Shown piece after piece: positions 50,801-62,700 of a DNA stretch of 64,000 nucleotides. The notes beneath the pieces are model-generated. The model did no database searches. It was not told where the DNA came from and was given only the letters and a program-made list of their open reading frames with translations. Source of the DNA: Pelodera strongyloides (lineage: Eukaryota > Nematoda > Chromadorea > Rhabditida > Rhabditidae); contig JAANDG010000071.1 in NCBI GenBank assembly GCA_036852015.1, positions 310,001 to 374,000 of the forward strand, given 5' to 3'. The position numbers and the translations under genes were made by a program. The first letter of the stretch is position 1, and each line of letters begins with the position of its first letter.

Positions 50801-53800
50801 GCAAGGTTCAATCCTGTTCCGCATTATTTATTGTCTTATATTTATATTTAAAGGGATAGGTTCATCTCAAATCACCCCTCTTTTTATTGTTTTTACTGAT
50901 AATAGCACGAATATCATTCACAATGAAAATTAAATCAATCACAGAACGATACGCCTCGCAGAAGAAGCTTCCATTATTGGAAGCTAGTTGATCGGAAGCC
51001 AAAATCTAAACTCAAAAACTAATACCGTACACAGATCGCGCGGGCTAATGGCAATTAGCCAAGAGCGAATTAAATGATACACGCCGTGGAAAATAATGAC
51101 CTGCCGAGTGTAGTTTGTAACTTGGCTAATTGCCATTAGCCCCCGCGATCTGTATACGGTATTAGTTTTTGTGTTTCGATTTTGGCTTCCGATCAAGTAG
51201 CTTCCAATAAAGGAAGCTTCTTCTGCGAGTCGTATTGTTCTGTGATTGATTTAATTTTCATTGTGAATGATATTTGTGCTATTATAAATAAAAACAATAA
51301 AAGGAGGGGTGATTTGAGATGAACCTATCCCTTTAATATATGTTACCATGAAAATGTTAAGGTCGTGTTTCTGGCTGTCCGGGTCTATTTTATTATTTGT
51401 CTTGTATCAAGGCAATTCTTGCTAGGAGGAGACGAGGATCACAGGTCGCCGGTCAGTTTGTAGTTACAGCTACGGTAATTCCAATAGGGATAAGTTAGTC
51501 TACCTACGGTATATGAATAAATCAAGCGTATAAGCTGTAATCGTGTAATCTAGGCCAAGAGGAAAATCTGACTGAATTTTGACTATTGTATCGTATCTAC
51601 AAGAATTCCAAAAATAATCATATTGGTGGTCTAAAAACGGTACAAAAGAAATATCAAAATTAAAATTTAGTTTAACACAAAATCATCAGCTGGGAAATTT
51701 ACAGTAAGCCTCGAAGTACTGCAGTATTAACTAGTAACAGTTAGTTTTGTAGAGAAACGCAAACCTAATTATCAGTAACTTTATATAGACGTAAATCTAA
51801 TTATCAGTAACTTTACAGATCGACATGTACTTTCCCGTTACAACGAGTTTCCAGTTTCTATTCTTTGTTGGTTGGATGAAGGTGAGTAAGTCAACATTTT
51901 AATATTTTTTCTTTATTTATTTCAACCGAAACACCCGAGATATTACCAGCAGCTGGGGAGTAAGCCAATCTGTCCGACTTCTGCTCCAGCCTTATCAAGT
52001 CATGAGTTTTTCTTCTTCAATTTTTTTTCACTTCCTCACTTGTTCACCTCTACATTCTATCAAAAAGGCTTGTTTTAAAAGAATTGACCGAGCACTTGTC
52101 GCAGAGTACAAACGTTCAAACTTCAAACATATCGCTTACCAATCCGTAAGCTCCTGGTCCTAGTCTCCTTGGTATTGATTGGCCCCTGGTCCTCTCCCAT
52201 AGACATAGAGCTATCATGAAACCTTGCCAGGTTGTTGTTCCAATGTACTACCGGGGTGATGTCTTCCAGGCAGGGTCTCATTGGCCCTCATCTAAAAATC
52301 GCATAGCTAATCTTAAATAAATAACCAAATATCGAACAGCTAACCTTACAGGTGGCTGAAGCCTTATTGAACCCAATGGGAGAAGATGATGATGATTTCG
52401 AGTGCAATTTTTTAATCGATAAGAATATTGCGGTGAGATTTCATATTAACTAATTATATATATTTTTGCTCTCATTTGTAGCATTTATATAGCATTTATG
52501 ACTGCCGCGGTAGCTAATACTTTAGTACGTGGAAGTGTCTTGAAATTCTCTTTGTGTCTTGAAATTTGAAATTATGGAAGAAACTTATAGTTAACATGTT
52601 GAATTCAGAAATGCTAGGACCCTCAGTCAGGTCCTAGATTTACCCCTTTGCCAAATAATATTAATATTTTCATACTTCTTGCTAATTTAGACTGGAATGG
52701 CTATCGTTGATGACAATTACGACGTGGCGCCAGAACTTCGAATGGACGCATTCAAGGTGATACAATTAGGATAATTACTAATGTGTTCTTTTTTTCTTTA
52801 GTATTGGGCTCAAATTATTCGTCATCGCGAATTTATAACACGAATTCTATCTAGCAGAAACTAGCGCGCTCTTTTGCATATGTATGTCACTAAAAATGCT
52901 TGTAAGTATGAAGCGCAAGAAACGAAACTTTGAAGAGAACATGGTTCTAAAACAAATATTTTTCCTATAGCGCAATGCTGATCTGGGACGTTATCGACCT
53001 AGATCTATTTAATCAATTTGATCAATTTGGTAAATCCAGAGTTTTACTCGAAGCACAAACAAAAAAAAGAATTTTTTTTAGGAATTCTCGCCTCCCGATT
53101 TATATCCCGAAAGTAAACCCGAAATACATGAACTAGTTGGATCGACATCTTATGTCACGTGAGTAAGAAAATACACTTTTGTTAAAGGGACAGGCCCATC
53201 AAAATAAACCTATATTTACGATACGATCATAATGACTATCAAGCATTTTTATTACAATATATACAAACTAAATTTCACCATTATTCGCCCTAGACAACTT
53301 TTTTCCAATGCGCTCAACGCATATGTATACCATAAAACTGCAGATTTCAAAGCTATATATGCAAATTTTAATCGCATTATAATTTCACGATAAATTTGCA
53401 TTGACGACAAGGATATTTGCGGCTTTACGGTATACATTTGAGCAGAGCGCATCGGAAAAAAGTTTTCTATGGCAAATAAATGTGAAATTTAGTTTGTATA
53501 TATTGTAATAAAAATGCTTGATAGTCACTATGGACGTATCGTAAATATAGGTTTACTTTGATGGGCCTGTCCCTTTAAAGCGACATAGCAGCAGGTTTTT
53601 AAAAACTGATTTTGGATAACTGCATTCCCATACAGATACATGCATGCACTTTGAACAAATGAGCATGCTTAGAATAAAAAATCGAGCCCAATTGAGCTCA
53701 TTTACCATACATAAATGGGGATGCCGGTAAAGAAATCGTTTTAACTAAGGGTTGAAGTCAACGTATCTACAACGAATTGTTTACTTTTAGCATACCGCCA

Positions 53801-55334
53801 GCGCGAAGCGAATCGCGGCGACAATCCGCGGCGTCGAACGCGGACGGCGGCCGCAACGTCGTCGGATCGTTGCGGCACCGCATTCCGAAGATACCCACAA
53901 AACTTCGCGATATAGGCTTCCGGAGGTAGGTACTTTCAATAACGCACGCAACCCACCGTAACCTAACTTCGCTACGCTTTACCGCATATATGGTTTAAAA
54001 CCTATTTATGTTTGCAACTATGAGACCGCAATATATTTCATCTTATATTCGGCTACATTGTAACCACATTCCGCTAGTATTTCAGGTCAAATTCGATTCA
54101 CGTCGACTCAATCTAGTAAGTTTTACGTTTAATTAGGGTTTAATGTCTTATTATTCTAGAACGCTTTCCCTTCTTTTATAGCTATTGCTGGCTTTTTTAA
54201 GTTGAATAACGAACAGGGCAGTATGTCTTAAAAAAAGTCTGTGCCCTTTATTATGATTTTTCCCAGCACAGACATTTTTCCCAGAAGAATGCTAAACAGA
54301 CACAGTAGAATATAGCGTTTAGGACGTTTAGTAGTCTATGACATCAACACAGTATTATACTATCAATATACTTTGTTAATATTAAATTATTCTCTTGCAG
54401 CAAACAGCCGGACAGCGTGGAGTGGTCCCTAGGCGGACCACGTAAATCTCACGATGTGGACGTGACAATTGCGAGACCATCGATCAGTAAGGATATGGCT
54501 CCCAACAAACCTTGTGAGGAAGATTAGGCACAGAAACAAAGGGTTCATGAACAAATTGCGAAATTGGTAAACCAATCGCCGCGAAATTTTTTATGAATAC
54601 TGAGTATGAAACACCTGCGCAACGATCACTCAGTGCGTCGTCAGCAATAGGCGTTTCTATGCCGGAAATGCACATAAGGGGCACACAATTTGCACATAGC
54701 GCTTGGGTATTTAGGTTCGGTGTTATCACCGGAACTCGTCCAAGAGGTTGACGAGGAGCAGCTGACGATCAACAGTCTCAAGGCTTTTGAGCAAGTGATC
54801 AAAAAGTGTGCGGAGGCGGATGACGACAAAGATCAGAATGAGAACACGCGCAACAAAGATACTACAGACGAAAGCGGACGAGGAAAGATCATACGTGAGT
54901 TGAGATCAACCTCAAAGCTGTGTAACATCCGGTTTTCCGGATGCGGATACGCTGGCAGATGTATTCCCATACAGTGTATACGCAAATAGCCGCGCGATAA
55001 GGCACGACTTTGTAGTTTAATTATATATATTCACAAACAACATCTTGGAATGCAGATGTCCAAAATACATTTAAAAAATCCGCCGTTTAAAATGTCCCCG
55101 TCTCCCACTTTCTTCCCCCACCCTATCACTTTATCTTATTTCTGTCTGTATACCATTTTGCACTATCATAAAATTCATAAAAAAAGAGAAGTCATGTAAA
55201 TTCTTTCAGCGGACTGGGATTTCAACGTGCCAATGGTGAAAACCTCACAGAAGGACACAGAAAAGACTTATGAAGGAAATACGGAAATCATTAAAGCTCA
55301 AAGCAACGCTCAATTTAAACCTCATAATGCATAA
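47876..55334 (+). CDS. best: Bestrophin calcium-activated chloride channel, complete, 16 exons
   Basis: Exons: 47876-48060, 48403-48537, 49118-49211, 49504-49576, 49953-50107, 50554-50631, 51362-51451, 51819-51881, 52352-52432, 52691-52756, 53082-53158, 53791-53925, 54086-54115, 54401-54486, 54715-54894, 55210-55334. They total 1653 nt, 550 aa, all in phase. Hallmarks in order: N-terminus [20 protein letters not shown]; the channel neck [15 protein letters not shown] with I78, F82 and F86 kept; [36 protein letters not shown] (229-240); [20 protein letters not shown]; and the calcium clasp [10 protein letters not shown] (302-306 acidic). Bestrophins are pentameric plasma-membrane anion channels gated by cytosolic Ca2+. 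[15 protein letters not shown] is typical of nematode paralogues. The C-terminal 200 residues are family-variable: an Arg/Ser stretch, a Lys/Asp/Glu stretch and no obvious motif. Several introns are filled by TTAA-flanked elements. Confidence 0.95.
48805..49084. mobile_element. MITE in bestrophin intron 2 (ATGGGGTTTCCATG ends)
   Basis: ATGGGGTTTCCATGT at the left is complemented by ACATGGAAACCCCAT at the right. Inside, GCGATTCGCACCTGCG, ACCGCTGTCCATGTTCAAGT and GGTCCTGCAGCGA recur as inverted copies. TATT or TTAT flanks are the likely target duplication. It is a different family from the TTAA elements. Confidence 0.8.
50260..50485. mobile_element. AGCGAAAT/GGCCGG-family element in bestrophin intron 5
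   Basis: Left end TTAAAGCGAAATACCGGCCGG followed by GAAACGCATCG; right end GTTTCAAAAAACCGGCCGG without a clear terminal TTAA. It occupies much of the intron between exons 5 and 6. Confidence 0.8.
50848..51336. mobile_element. Long-arm TTAA-flanked foldback element in bestrophin intron 6
   Basis: TTAAAGGGATAGGTTCATC at the left and GATGAACCTATCCCTTTAA at the right. The arms extend about 220 bp each with few mismatches (AAGAAGCTTCC, GCTAATGGCAATTAGCC blocks). Only 25 bp separate its right end from the exon 7 acceptor. Confidence 0.9.
53182..53578. mobile_element. TTAA-flanked foldback MITE in bestrophin intron 11, AGGGACAGGCCCAT family
   Basis: TTAAAGGGACAGGCCCATC and its complement GATGGGCCTGTCCCTTTAA bound about 190-bp arms (GCATTTTTATTACAATATAT and its complement). 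It begins 23 bp after the exon 11 donor. Confidence 0.9.
53575..53749. mobile_element. AGCGAAAT-family element abutting the previous one
   Basis: Starts in the shared TTAA with AGCGACATAGC, has the family core AGAATAAAAAATCGAG, and ends about GAAATCGTTTTAA. The ends are diverged. Confidence 0.7.
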
Positions 55335-55338
55335 TAAA
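55333..55338 (+). terminator. Polyadenylation signal overlapping the bestrophin stop
   Basis: AATAAA begins on the last two bases of the TAA stop of exon 16. A second hexamer at 55466-55471 is the alternative. Confidence 0.4.
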
Positions 55339-55368
55339 AATTTAAATTTACCTTTTTTTTGGGTGTAG

Positions 55369-55466
55369 ATTGTCTAGAACCCTGTCAAGGAAAATCCGCG
55401 GATGTTCCAAAATTCCTTCGTAACATTCCACGTTCGAAGCCAAAGGCCATACTTCACGCTGCATGA
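55369..55466 (+). CDS. Possible alternative last exon of bestrophin
   Basis: A good acceptor (T-tract then GGGTGTAG, ending 55368) precedes 98 nt that are open in the phase left by exon 15 (ends 54894). The encoded tail includes PKFLRNIPRSKPKAILHAA and a TGA stop. Skipping exon 16 would give a 541-aa protein. The stop overlaps an AATAAA (55466-55471), just as the exon-16 stop overlaps one at 55333-55338. It could also simply be 3' UTR. Confidence 0.4.
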
Positions 55467-55471
55467 ATAAA

Positions 55472-56770
55472 GCATTCCTGTCAATGTATTGCCGTATTTT
55501 TATGATTCTACCTATTTCTTCTACGTTTTATTCGACCGGTTTCGGCTTACTCCATCATTAGGAACAACAAACATCCCACAAAAATACGAAAATGTAGCTA
55601 CAAATATACAACCAAAATTCAACCAAATACAACCAATACAAATATACAACCAAAAATATACAACTAAAAAGTGTGGAACTGGGACACATAATCGTAAGAT
55701 ATTACCAACGGCTGGAACACTGGAACCTGAAATCATGCAAAGCACGAGACAACACAATATATGTAGAGATAAAGTAATAAAATGACAAATCATTTATTTA
55801 GTATCAAATCAAATCAGACTGTTTGAGATACAACACAACGAGATCAATATGATAATGCGACTAGGTGGTGAATATACCGGAAAATGGGAGCTTAATGCAA
55901 TGTAAAATAATGCAACATAATATAAGTAATACACTGATAATCGCCAAGTATGATAACAGAGACAATAACACAATTATAAGTGCAGGAAAAAAATGGGCAC
56001 GCCTCTTTGATTGCTAATGATTTTCTTGACGATACGTGCTTATTGTGACTTGACGAGGTCTTTATAGGTATAAACGTTGTTCAAGCCAAACTTAGTGTTG
56101 ACCCCTACTGCAATTGTTGACCAATGGTAAGATATTAAAAGGCAATGTAAAATCAAAGAAGAAGAATTAAATGATAAATACAATCAGACTCGACAATCAA
56201 TGCAAAACGTGTGTATTTCGAACAACATTAATCCATACCAGTACCCATACGAATTTCATAGATCAGTTAGGTGTAAACTTGTCAACACTGTAGATGGCGT
56301 AAAACCGAGCCCCATATTCAGAACTCAGAAGCTCTAATTGTAAGACTGTTGTTCTCCGTTGGCTTCATGCGTACTCAAACCAGGAGCTTACGCTTTCGAT
56401 TAGGAGTACGTTTGTGCTTAGGAATAGGCAATGGGTCATTAGAAAGTCAGCAAATACGGTATAGCTCACATTGAAGAGTTTTTCATTCTGATGGAAGCGA
56501 TAAAATTAAAAATTTCGAAGCAACACAAGCAGCTATGGGCGATTGAAGAGTTATGAGTTATGAGCGATATATATATATAATATATAATAATTAGTATTTA
56601 TATAATAATATATATATATATCTATATATATTTTTAAACTCTACAATGAGACATAATTTGCTAACTGCATAATGATCCATCATCATTCCCTTATTAGACA
56701 TAGGCTTAGGAAGTGAGCGAGGATTAAGGTGTGATACTTCCCATACAACCACATATCACGAATGTCCATG
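55472..56770. other. Spacer between bestrophin and the Pro-Glu repeat gene (convergent 3' ends)
   Basis: Holds a motif shared with 13.7 kb (55525-55568), an ACAACCAAAATA-type tandem stretch (55600-55680) and an AT dinucleotide tract (56565-56632). No exon supported. Confidence 0.55.
56565..56632. repeat. (AT)n-rich tract
   Basis: About 65 bp of ATAT with short interruptions, just beyond the 3' end of the minus-strand gene. Confidence 0.85.
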
Positions 56771-59700
56771 TTATGATAGCCTTGACGAACTGGTATGTGT
56801 GCTCTCGGGAGTATTCGCACCGGATTGGCGCCGCGATGGCCGCGAACTGGCGGAGGAACCTGGTCGCGAGCTGAAAGAACGATAGATTTTTTTGTATGAC
56901 AGTGCCCTGTACAATTATCACTCACATTTAGCCTGTCGGCCCTGAAAGACTTGAAATGTGCTTTTTTTACCTGTGCACATTTACCGTTTCGTTGCCTTAA
57001 ATGTATTTCATATTTTAATTATACATTTTCGTGCGCACCGTTGTGGCGTAATAGATTATTAAAACAATGCATCCCAGATTATCCAAGATGAAATAAGTTA
57101 TCAATTCCAGTTGAAAAGCAAGTCAGAAGCCTAGTAAATAGCAATTCCAGATTTTTACTGGTGAGATACTGAAACTGAAAATATAACTGGAACTCACGAG
57201 GATGTGCTCATGGGATTCGAGCTCTTCGAACTGCTTGACGTGGGAGGTTTCGACGTGGGTCGGGGCGGATTCTTGGTCTGACGGAACTTCTTCCATTGCT
57301 AAAGGAAATTATTCAATTAATCCGGTATTCAGGAGTATCGTGATGACTGAAAAAAGCCAAAGGCCGACACGGTGTTAATAAAAGATAAAGATAAAGATAA
57401 TTAATCAAATATACATGTGTTGTTCCTCACGCATTTAGTGTTGTTCATGTAAATCAAAAATATTATTCACTCTTTACCTTATCAAACCAATTGTAAGAAA
57501 AAAATGCACATCAAAAACGAGGGAAAAAGCATATATATTAATACTATTGCGAATGCAATAAAGACAATCAGAGAGCATTTTGTCACCATCGAACTACATA
57601 CCAAACATCTCATAAAGTAATCCAATTGAAACGTACATTTTGGTATTCTTGATATCTTTTCCATGCATCCTCACTGTAAGCTTTTCGTTTCTGAGCGGCC
57701 AATTCAGCAGCGGTTAGCTGTCTTTCTAAAGTGGATTACTTTATACAAATAATAACTAACCTAATGACTTTTACTATTTTCTTAAAATGCACATATATGC
57801 TGCTGCTGACCATGAGTCCATGAGTGAGATGCACTATATCAGATCAAAGAACACCCAAAATTTTACTTGAATTGAAAAACTCTCATGCCGCATTCGACAT
57901 CATAACCACATTCAAAAATATTATTTTGCTAAAAGATACAACAATGAAATAATGAAAAATGTCCCAAACTACAAACGCGGGCATAAAATACAGATTTACA
58001 CCATATCAATGTGATTAAAAATAACGTTAAATACGCTTCATCAACTTACGTGGTTTTACGTTTGTGTATTTGTAGATGTAGTATGCCACTGATTAATTTA
58101 TTAATTTTAATTTCTTAATTTCGTGTACTTTAGAAAGCCTTTAACTGTAGAGCCCTTAGTTTAGACTTTAGACATTTAAAGGTTCTCAGTCAGTTTGCAG
58201 GCAACAATACTCGTCAACGTTGTCGGCCTGCATCTTTTTTATTTATTTATTTATTAAATACACCAAAAGGTGTGCATCCGAGGATGAAAGTTAAAAACGA
58301 ACATATAAACGGAAACAGATAACCGATTTGATTAGCAATGAGATTTGACATTCTGCATTTGGAATATTGTTGCAAAGGAATAAAGCCAGCATTTTTTAAA
58401 TTTAACTTATTATTGTATTTATTCCATTGTTTTGGTAAATGTTTCTTCAACACCGATTTCAAAATACCAAATGTAAAACTCACTTTTTGGTTGCTTTCGT
58501 TCGGAGAGAAGGACTTGTTCCTAAAATAACGATAGAATTATAACTCGATTTGGGTCGGGTATTTAAACGTAGGATAAGCATCATACTGTAGAAATCTGGT
58601 TCACCAACATCAAGGCACATAATCACCTAATGTGAAGAGAGGGAAAGAGAGACAGAGAAAGAGAGAGAGAAAGAAGAGAAAAAGGGAAACTGCAGATAGA
58701 AAGGGCTACAGTTTTAGCAAAGCCTTCGATAATTTGCAAGTCGTTCAGAGTAGCTTCAAGTCAAGGCAACAAAAGAAAGCGCATTCTAAAACAATCGTAG
58801 GCAAATCTCTGTTTTATACCGATATCGTAGCCTCAACGTCCTCATGAGTTTCCGTGTCCTTTATCTTTAATTGTTATTCCCTTTATGGTTTTGTTTCAAA
58901 AAAAATAAAGGTACTATAAACACAGTGTCATTAAAGGGACAGGCCCATCAAAATAAACATATATTTACGATTTCATGTTATTTTTTATTAGCAGCGTTTA
59001 TTACAATATATACACACTAATTTTTATCCACATTCACCCCGGGGAACTTTTTTACGACGAGCCCAGCCCATAAGGGTACCGTATTTGCATCAATTTAGTC
59101 CTAATAATTCTTTTACTTCTCGTGTGTTATAACACAGTTACAAAATTACGCATGAGAGAGTATGCTCAATAAAGAGGTGCCAGAGAAAAAAACCGAGAGA
59201 GCAGACAACCAGAGCGGATCAACAACGAGAGGAAGGGCCAGGCAACGGTATACATTTTGTGGATGCGCTCGTCGGAAGAAGTTCCCGGTGAATGTCGATA
59301 AAATTTGGTTTGCATATACTGTAATAAACACTTTTAATAAAAATTAAGACGAAATCGTAAATATAGGTTTACTTTGCTGGCCTGTCCCTTTAAGGCGCCC
59401 AATATACAAATCACTTACATACGCTTTTACCAAATGTTCATAAAAACTAAGTATTTATATATTTATATAAAAACAATTTTGAAAATCAACGATAAGGTAT
59501 ATCTCACCTCTTCTGGCTCAGGTTCGGGCTCCGGTTCAGGAGTCGGCTCTCTCGGGGGTTCCGGGGTTGGTTCCCGGGGAGGTTCGGGAGTCGGCTCCCG
59601 CACAGGTTCTGGTGTAGGTTCCCGCGGAGGTTCAGGTTCTGGCGTCGGTGTCCTGGGTGGCGGGCTCGGTTCCGGAGTTGGCTCCTTGGTCGGCTCAGGT

Positions 59701-62700
59701 GTCGGCGTCCTTGGCGGGGTGGGCGTCGGCTCTGGAGTTGGTTCCTTTGGTGGTTCGGGTGTGGGTTCCCGTGGTGGCTCAGGTGGTGGTTCTGGTGAAG
59801 GTGTGGGACTCGGCTCTGGTGTTGGGTCGCACTTCCACACATCTACAGTGCAACAAGGATCAATGTTTTTTTGGAAATACACACGTCAACAAATAAATTG
59901 ATTTGATCTACGGGTCTTATTGAGGGGAAGTCGGCTCAGGTGGAGCTTGAGGCTTAGGAGGCCGTAATTGCGGGGGAGTGGGTCGCCTGGGAGGGGGCGG
60001 GAGACGACATGGTCCTGGGACGCTTCCGGAACCAGTGGGCGATGGGGCCACGCGGGCAGAGCGAAGCGAGGATGCAACGGAGGCCTTCTTTCTGGGACGC
60101 GAAGCTCCGAGAACACGGCTCTCTGAAAGGACTGTCCCAGCTACACACACCACCGCACATGCCGCCAAAGCCAAACTTTATTGTTTTACGCTTCCTTTAA
60201 AAGAAAAAGCTGATTGGTTTTATCTGAAAAGCTATTGTAGAGTTATTGTCAAAGCAGCACAGTCAATTTAGCTCTACTCTTTTTTGAAGCTTTTTTCAGC
60301 CTACTGTTATAGCACCAATTTTCTACTGTAGTACGATCACTATGGCTTTAATCTTTTTGCACTACACGGTACTATGATTACAGTAAAGTAAACACTACAG
60401 AATTTTTTTTGCCTTTTTGCCGAACACGGTGATTTGTGAGTTTTTCTACATACATAGTAAACAACTAAAAAAAACAGCAAACTCTAAACAGCATCGAGAA
60501 CGCATGCCATAAGCATTCTATTTTTTTCTCAGCACGTGCAGATTCTTTATATTCATTAAATTCTCCTTCTCCCAAAATGGATTACTCTATGAACAATTTT
60601 TCGTTGACATTTTATCTTCCAAAGTCCAGCTTATATCCAGAAAATGCCTTAATTACTCACTCAATTAATCTTACTGAATTACTATTTACATGACTAGAGT
60701 GAATAAATACAAACCTAATTCGTCTTCTGTGCCATCTGCATAGTCAGCATCCACATCGTCATCGGGCTCATAGGGAGGCGGCTGAAGATTAATAATTTAT
60801 TACGTACACATACAATTCATGGGAAAAATATATGCAACGAACAGTTTTGTCGAGTAAAAAAGCAACAGTAGCACAAATATGAAGAAAGCGAAACGAATAA
60901 AAAGGGTACACATTATACAAAAACCAATGGAGCTAAGTGTGGAGTTTCCTCAATCATAATGGAAGTTCTATGTACAAATGAATGTCTACGAACCATTTTA
61001 GTTGCTCAGGGAAAAAAGATTATAAATATATTTCTCGCTTTGTAAGGAATATGGCCTGCAAATAATCATCCCACACAGAGGTAAAATTAAACTTTCAAAA
61101 CTTTGAAAAAAACTTATTGACTAGCTTTTCTTTTGCAACCATTTTGATGTGCTTATTACTTATTACTGACTAGTAGTATTTTTCAACTATTCCACCTACC
61201 CTAAGCGTCTCAATCTCGCCCGCTTCCACCTTGATAGCGTTATCAACAAACGTATCCAAATCGAGGTCTTTTATCACAGTGGTCGGTAAATTGAACTGGT
61301 CGCCCAGATTTCGCACCAGTTGTTTCATTGTTAATCTGGAAGGGAAATTAGTTCTTCTAAAGATATAAACTGATAATACTGGTCATGAACGACACCAATC
61401 AAGGTTGTATGAAAGGAGAAGGACAGACGTCGAAGGCCAATGAAGAAAGGAAAAAGAAATAGGCGTTCTGATATGCCAATTTCGGACCTACGTACAGAAG
61501 CATATACTGGATACGCAAGCCTAAGTCTAAGCCTAAGTCTGAGCCTGATATACGTATTTCTGACCTATGTGCGGAACCATATACTAGATGGAATTAAAGG
61601 CGCTTGTGTTTCTTTGTGACAACGAAAGTTCCCAACCTGAAGTATCCAATAGTTCGTTGTACTTTTGACAAAACAAAAACTCACTTTTTGCCACCGAACC
61701 ATATAGGCACATTAGCCACGTTTTCAATTTTCCGTCCGAAGTAGTGCAACTTTTTCAGCGTATCGGCGGCAATTTCTGAGAAAAATCTCCAGAAAGTTAA
61801 GAATAACGAAGATCAGTATACATATTCTGAACTAAATCCTAGTTCAAAAACAGCCCCCCCCCAGGGGGCTAATGTAAGCACTTGGCCAAAGCCTATTGGC
61901 TAAAACTTATATCTAAATGTAATTGGCTAAAACTTATATCTAAACTGTGGCCCTAATGTAATTGGTTAAAGCCTATATCTAAACGTTGGCATAAGCAATG
62001 TTAAAGCGAAATGCTAGCCTCTTTGGAAAATTTGTATATGATAAGCAAATCCTATGTATCCTATGCTAATTTTGTACGATTGCCGTGGACGATCGTACAA
62101 AATTAGCATAGGTTACATAGGATTTGCTTATCATATGCAAATATTCCAAAGGGGCTAGCAATTCGATTTAAGATTCTATGAACCAAATACTACAATCAAT
62201 TACACAAGGTTCCGTATAGTAGAAATGAGCCATAAAAGGGCCCTGATCAGGAATTTTGTGGCGAATTGTAAATCTAACCTTCTGCGACACATTGTCTTAT
62301 CACTTGTTCAGCTTACTTATCTTTATTTGTTGAAACGTATTTAATTTCCCACTGGCAATTCAAGGGTTTTGTTGCTGAGTTATTTACGAGTTTGCAGCAA
62401 ATAACCACCAGTCAGACTCTATTAAAGGGAATATGTATGCCCTTTTTGAAGTTAAGCTGTATTAATAGAATGTGTGTTCCTCATTAAGGAAACAACAACA
62501 AAAATTGTTAAAAGTTTCCCATTTAAAAGAAAATAATTTTCAAAGTTCATCTTTTCCATAGTAAACGCGTTGCTTGACCCCCTGGCTTACACGGCAGTGC
62601 TGATGGAGCAAAAAATTTTGCATATGTGTGCATACATCGGCATATAGCATGCAACAGCGACATATTTGCATGCAAATGAGAATATTCGAATTTACATATT

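Noticed and set aside
55489..55793. Overlapping frames on both strands after bestrophin
   Set aside because: They are built from the 45-bp repeat motif and an ACAACCAAA tandem stretch.
56683..56925. Minus-strand frames [13 protein letters not shown] and [13 protein letters not shown] over the last exon
   Set aside because: Only the [15 protein letters not shown] frame continues the preceding exons in phase with the same Ser-rich composition.
59374..59901. 175-codon plus-strand Gly-Ser-Val repeat frame
   Set aside because: It is the antisense of the Pro-Glu repeat exon; the minus frame has matching splice sites and neighbouring exons.
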